From Anticarsia gemmatalis (Eukaryota > Arthropoda > Insecta > Lepidoptera > Erebidae): a stretch of 64,000 nucleotides of DNA. Both the position numbers and the translations under genes were made by a program. Below are positions 61,990 through 64,000 of this stretch, one piece after another. Position 1 is the stretch's first letter, and each line of letters opens with the position of its first letter. The stretch is from the NCBI RefSeq assembly GCF_050436995.1, contig NC_134758.1, forward strand, positions 2,170,001-2,234,000. The letters run 5' to 3'. The notes beneath the pieces are model-generated. The model searched no databases and was not told where the DNA came from. It saw only the letters and a program-made list of their open reading frames with translations.

Positions 61990-62308
61990 ATTTATTATTT
62001 ATATAGCAGTGATAGCCGAGTGGTATAAGTTGACACCTCCCACGCAAGTGGTCGCAGGTTCGGACCCAAGGCAACACACCAATGACTCTTCGGTGTTATG
62101 TGTGTGTTAGAAATAATTATCACTTCTTCCAACGGTGAGGGAAAACATCGTGAGGAAACCTTGCATGCCTAAAAATTTGTATAATACATTTATTGAGGGC
62201 ATGCAAAGTCCCCAACCCGCACTTGGCCAGCGTGGTGGACTCAAGGCCTAACCCCTCCCTTATTACGGGAGGAGACCCTTGCCCAGCAGTGGGACATTAA
62301 TGGGTTAA
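61990..62308 (+). mobile_element. Complete tRNA-derived SINE with 15-bp target duplication
   Basis: ATTTATTAAAGTAGG occurs perfectly at 61975-61989 and 62309-62323, flanking the element. Inside lies a tRNA-like head with an A box (TAGCCGAGTGG at 62013) and a B box (GGTTCGGACCC at 62057). The body has 'aacggtgagggaaaacatcg' and the tail 'gcccagcagtgggacattaa'. A perfect duplication suggests a recent LINE-mediated insertion. Confidence 0.9.
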
Positions 62309-62425
62309 ATTTATTAAAGTAGGTCCTTGAAATAAATCTTAAAAAGTAAATGAATATACCGCAAAATAGCGCTGTGCTGTAATAGCATGCTTCGTTGAGT
62401 CACGTGTGAGGATGACACGATCGAC

Positions 62426-62449
62426 CTGTATATAGCAGGCTATATACAG
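62426..62449. repeat. Perfect 11-bp inverted repeat
   Basis: CTGTATATAGC, AG, GCTATATACAG: perfect arms with a 2-nt centre. Confidence 0.7.
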
Positions 62450-62499
62450 CTGCAAATTGGAGCATGAGCTAATAAAATAAGAGTAAAGATGTAACTTTA

Positions 62500-62641
62500 T
62501 TGTGAAGGAAAATATCGTGAGAAAGCTTTGCATGCGTGAGTTAGTTTTAAGCGTTCTTGAAGCCTAACCCAATCTTGGCCAACGTGGTAGACTCAATCCT
62601 GAAATATTCCCTCAGTATGGGAGAATTGTCCAATAGTGTTA
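62500..62641 (+). repeat. SINE fragment, diverged
   Basis: 'tgaaggaaaatatcgtgag…tttgcatgc', 'cttggccaacgtggtagactcaa', 'attccctcagtatgggag' follow the body and tail of the 61990 SINE, about 200 bp downstream of it. Confidence 0.65.
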
Positions 62642-62721
62642 TAATATTGTTTTTTATTATCTTATTGAACATATAGCATGTAGCAACTTTAACTTCTTAA
62701 TTATGATGTAAGCTTCTATTA

Positions 62722-62952
62722 TCTATACTGTTTGTTGTTTGTTTGTTTGTTTGAACGCGCTTATCTCAGGAACTACTGTTCCGATTTGAAAAATTCTTTC
62801 AGTGTTAGATAGTCCATTTATTGAGGAAGGCTATAGGCTATATAGCATTACGCTAAAACCAATCGGAGCAGAGTAGCAATAAAAAATGTTACGAAAACGG
62901 GGAAAATTGACCCATTCTCTCTTACGCAAGGGAAGTTGCGCGGGTCAGCTAG
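62722..62952 (+). mobile_element. Helitron-like (GTTT)n element with 3' hairpin
   Basis: A|TCTATACTGTTTG…, 'gaacgcgcttatctcagg', 'ggctataggctatatag', hairpin CGCAA (62925) / TTGCG (62936), then CTAG|T. Near-identical to 30297-30557 over most of its length. Non-coding. Confidence 0.82.
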
Positions 62953-64000
62953 TGTCTCATATTTATGTAAATAAAATACCATGGAGAATGTCACATCGCT
63001 ACAGTGCGGCACATTAATTTATAAAAAATCAAGATTTCCTAAAGTTAAGAACTTTAATATCTGAATCGGACTGTACGATATACCGCATCCGAAAATATTA
63101 TTTGGTTTATGATTGGCGTATCCAAAAACACCAAATAGGTACGCCCAAATTTGGCCACGGCTCGTGCTAAATGCGATCCACATGACTATTATTTTATGTA
63201 AGTTATCATGTTACCTCATAATGAATACCGACATATATGTATTGCGGAAATATACATTTTATGAGCTAATATAAATAAAATCACGACATTTTTCCGTTAA
63301 TGCAATTTTTTTTAGGTTATATGCGTTGTGAAACGGGACTTTATCTAGTCATGGCCATTTGAAGATATTAAGTAATCGTTGATTTGAAAAAAAAAAGTGT
63401 TGTAACAATTTATTTAATTATCTTCCTATAAATAAGTTAGAGAAGTCCTTGAAAAAGATAAAACTAATTTTTATTCTACAAGCCTCTATTGGCTAATAAA
63501 TCGTTGTTACGGGTAAAGGAAATCTTCATCACCAAGAAGGCCATGTAATAGACTGATAACTTTAATGAATAAAACATACATGTAGACACATTACCCAATT
63601 TATGACACTACAAAAAAGTGTTTATTACTATTTAAATTTAGTTTTTTTTTAATTGCACAATTTAAATAATTATTCAGTTTGGGTAGACACGTGGATAATT
63701 CGATGTTAGAAAATCTTTAATTGAAAAGACCAAAGTGGAAAACACAATACTTTTTCTTACTTATGTGACCGAAATTATATGCTATATTTGATAAATATAA
63801 TATAAATAAAAACCGTTTTTTGGTCGCTGCCTACTCCTACGGGAAAAAGGCGTGATATTGTGTAAAAATCAATTCGCTTTAGGCTACAAACTACATAGTG
63901 TATTTTCCCGCTATAAACGATTATATTGTTGAACTTGCAATGCTGCTGCTAATTGTGCATTCTTATTTTTTAATTCAAAATTTCGTGAATGAATTTGCGC
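62953..64000. other. No gene; one repeat-tail remnant
   Basis: 63822-63863 ('gcctactcctacgggaaaaaggcgtgatattgtgt' in outline) resembles the fragment at 13245. The rest is AT-rich and unrecognised. Confidence 0.4.

Overview
This window looks like nuclear DNA from a moth or butterfly (Lepidoptera). It is strongly AT-rich, has no compact genes, operons, rRNA or genuine tRNA genes, and is full of short repeats of lepidopteran type. These are non-autonomous elements ending in CTAG with Helitron-like ends, tRNA-derived SINEs, a mariner MITE and a palindromic MITE family. The species cannot be named from the sequence.

The only coding sequence I can defend is one internal exon of 124 nt at 43285-43408 (+ strand). 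It has a pyrimidine-rich acceptor, a GTACGT donor and a single open frame. Every other open frame of 60-124 codons lacks splice signals, recognisable motifs or coding character, and I treat these as chance or repeat-derived. Most of the window is therefore probably intron or regulatory DNA around a large gene on the + strand. A GC-rich tandem/hairpin island lies about 280 bp after the exon.

Layout: 0-5 kb holds a Helitron-like element, a palindromic MITE, an intact mariner MITE, a SINE tail and a possible untranslated first exon ending in a strong donor (4741-5034). 5-12 kb is nearly featureless, with CpG-richer patches at 11-12 kb. 12-24 kb carries scattered Helitron-like and other repeats. 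25.3-27.5 kb holds the most unusual object, a 2.23 kb element with 24-bp terminal inverted repeats, TA flanks and about a dozen internal copies of the CAGTAGTCAGCC motif in both orientations. A 360-bp repeat is nested inside it, and no transposase is visible. 28-38 kb holds SINEs, a Helitron-like element and two compact hairpins. 43-49 kb holds the exon, two GC-rich islands and more repeats. 51-63 kb is SINE-rich and ends in a nested cluster (59.9-63 kb) with inverted Helitron-like copies, a 20-bp-arm hairpin and a full SINE with a perfect 15-bp target-site duplication.

There is no pathway to reconstruct. The window is informative mainly for repeat biology and for one orphan exon.
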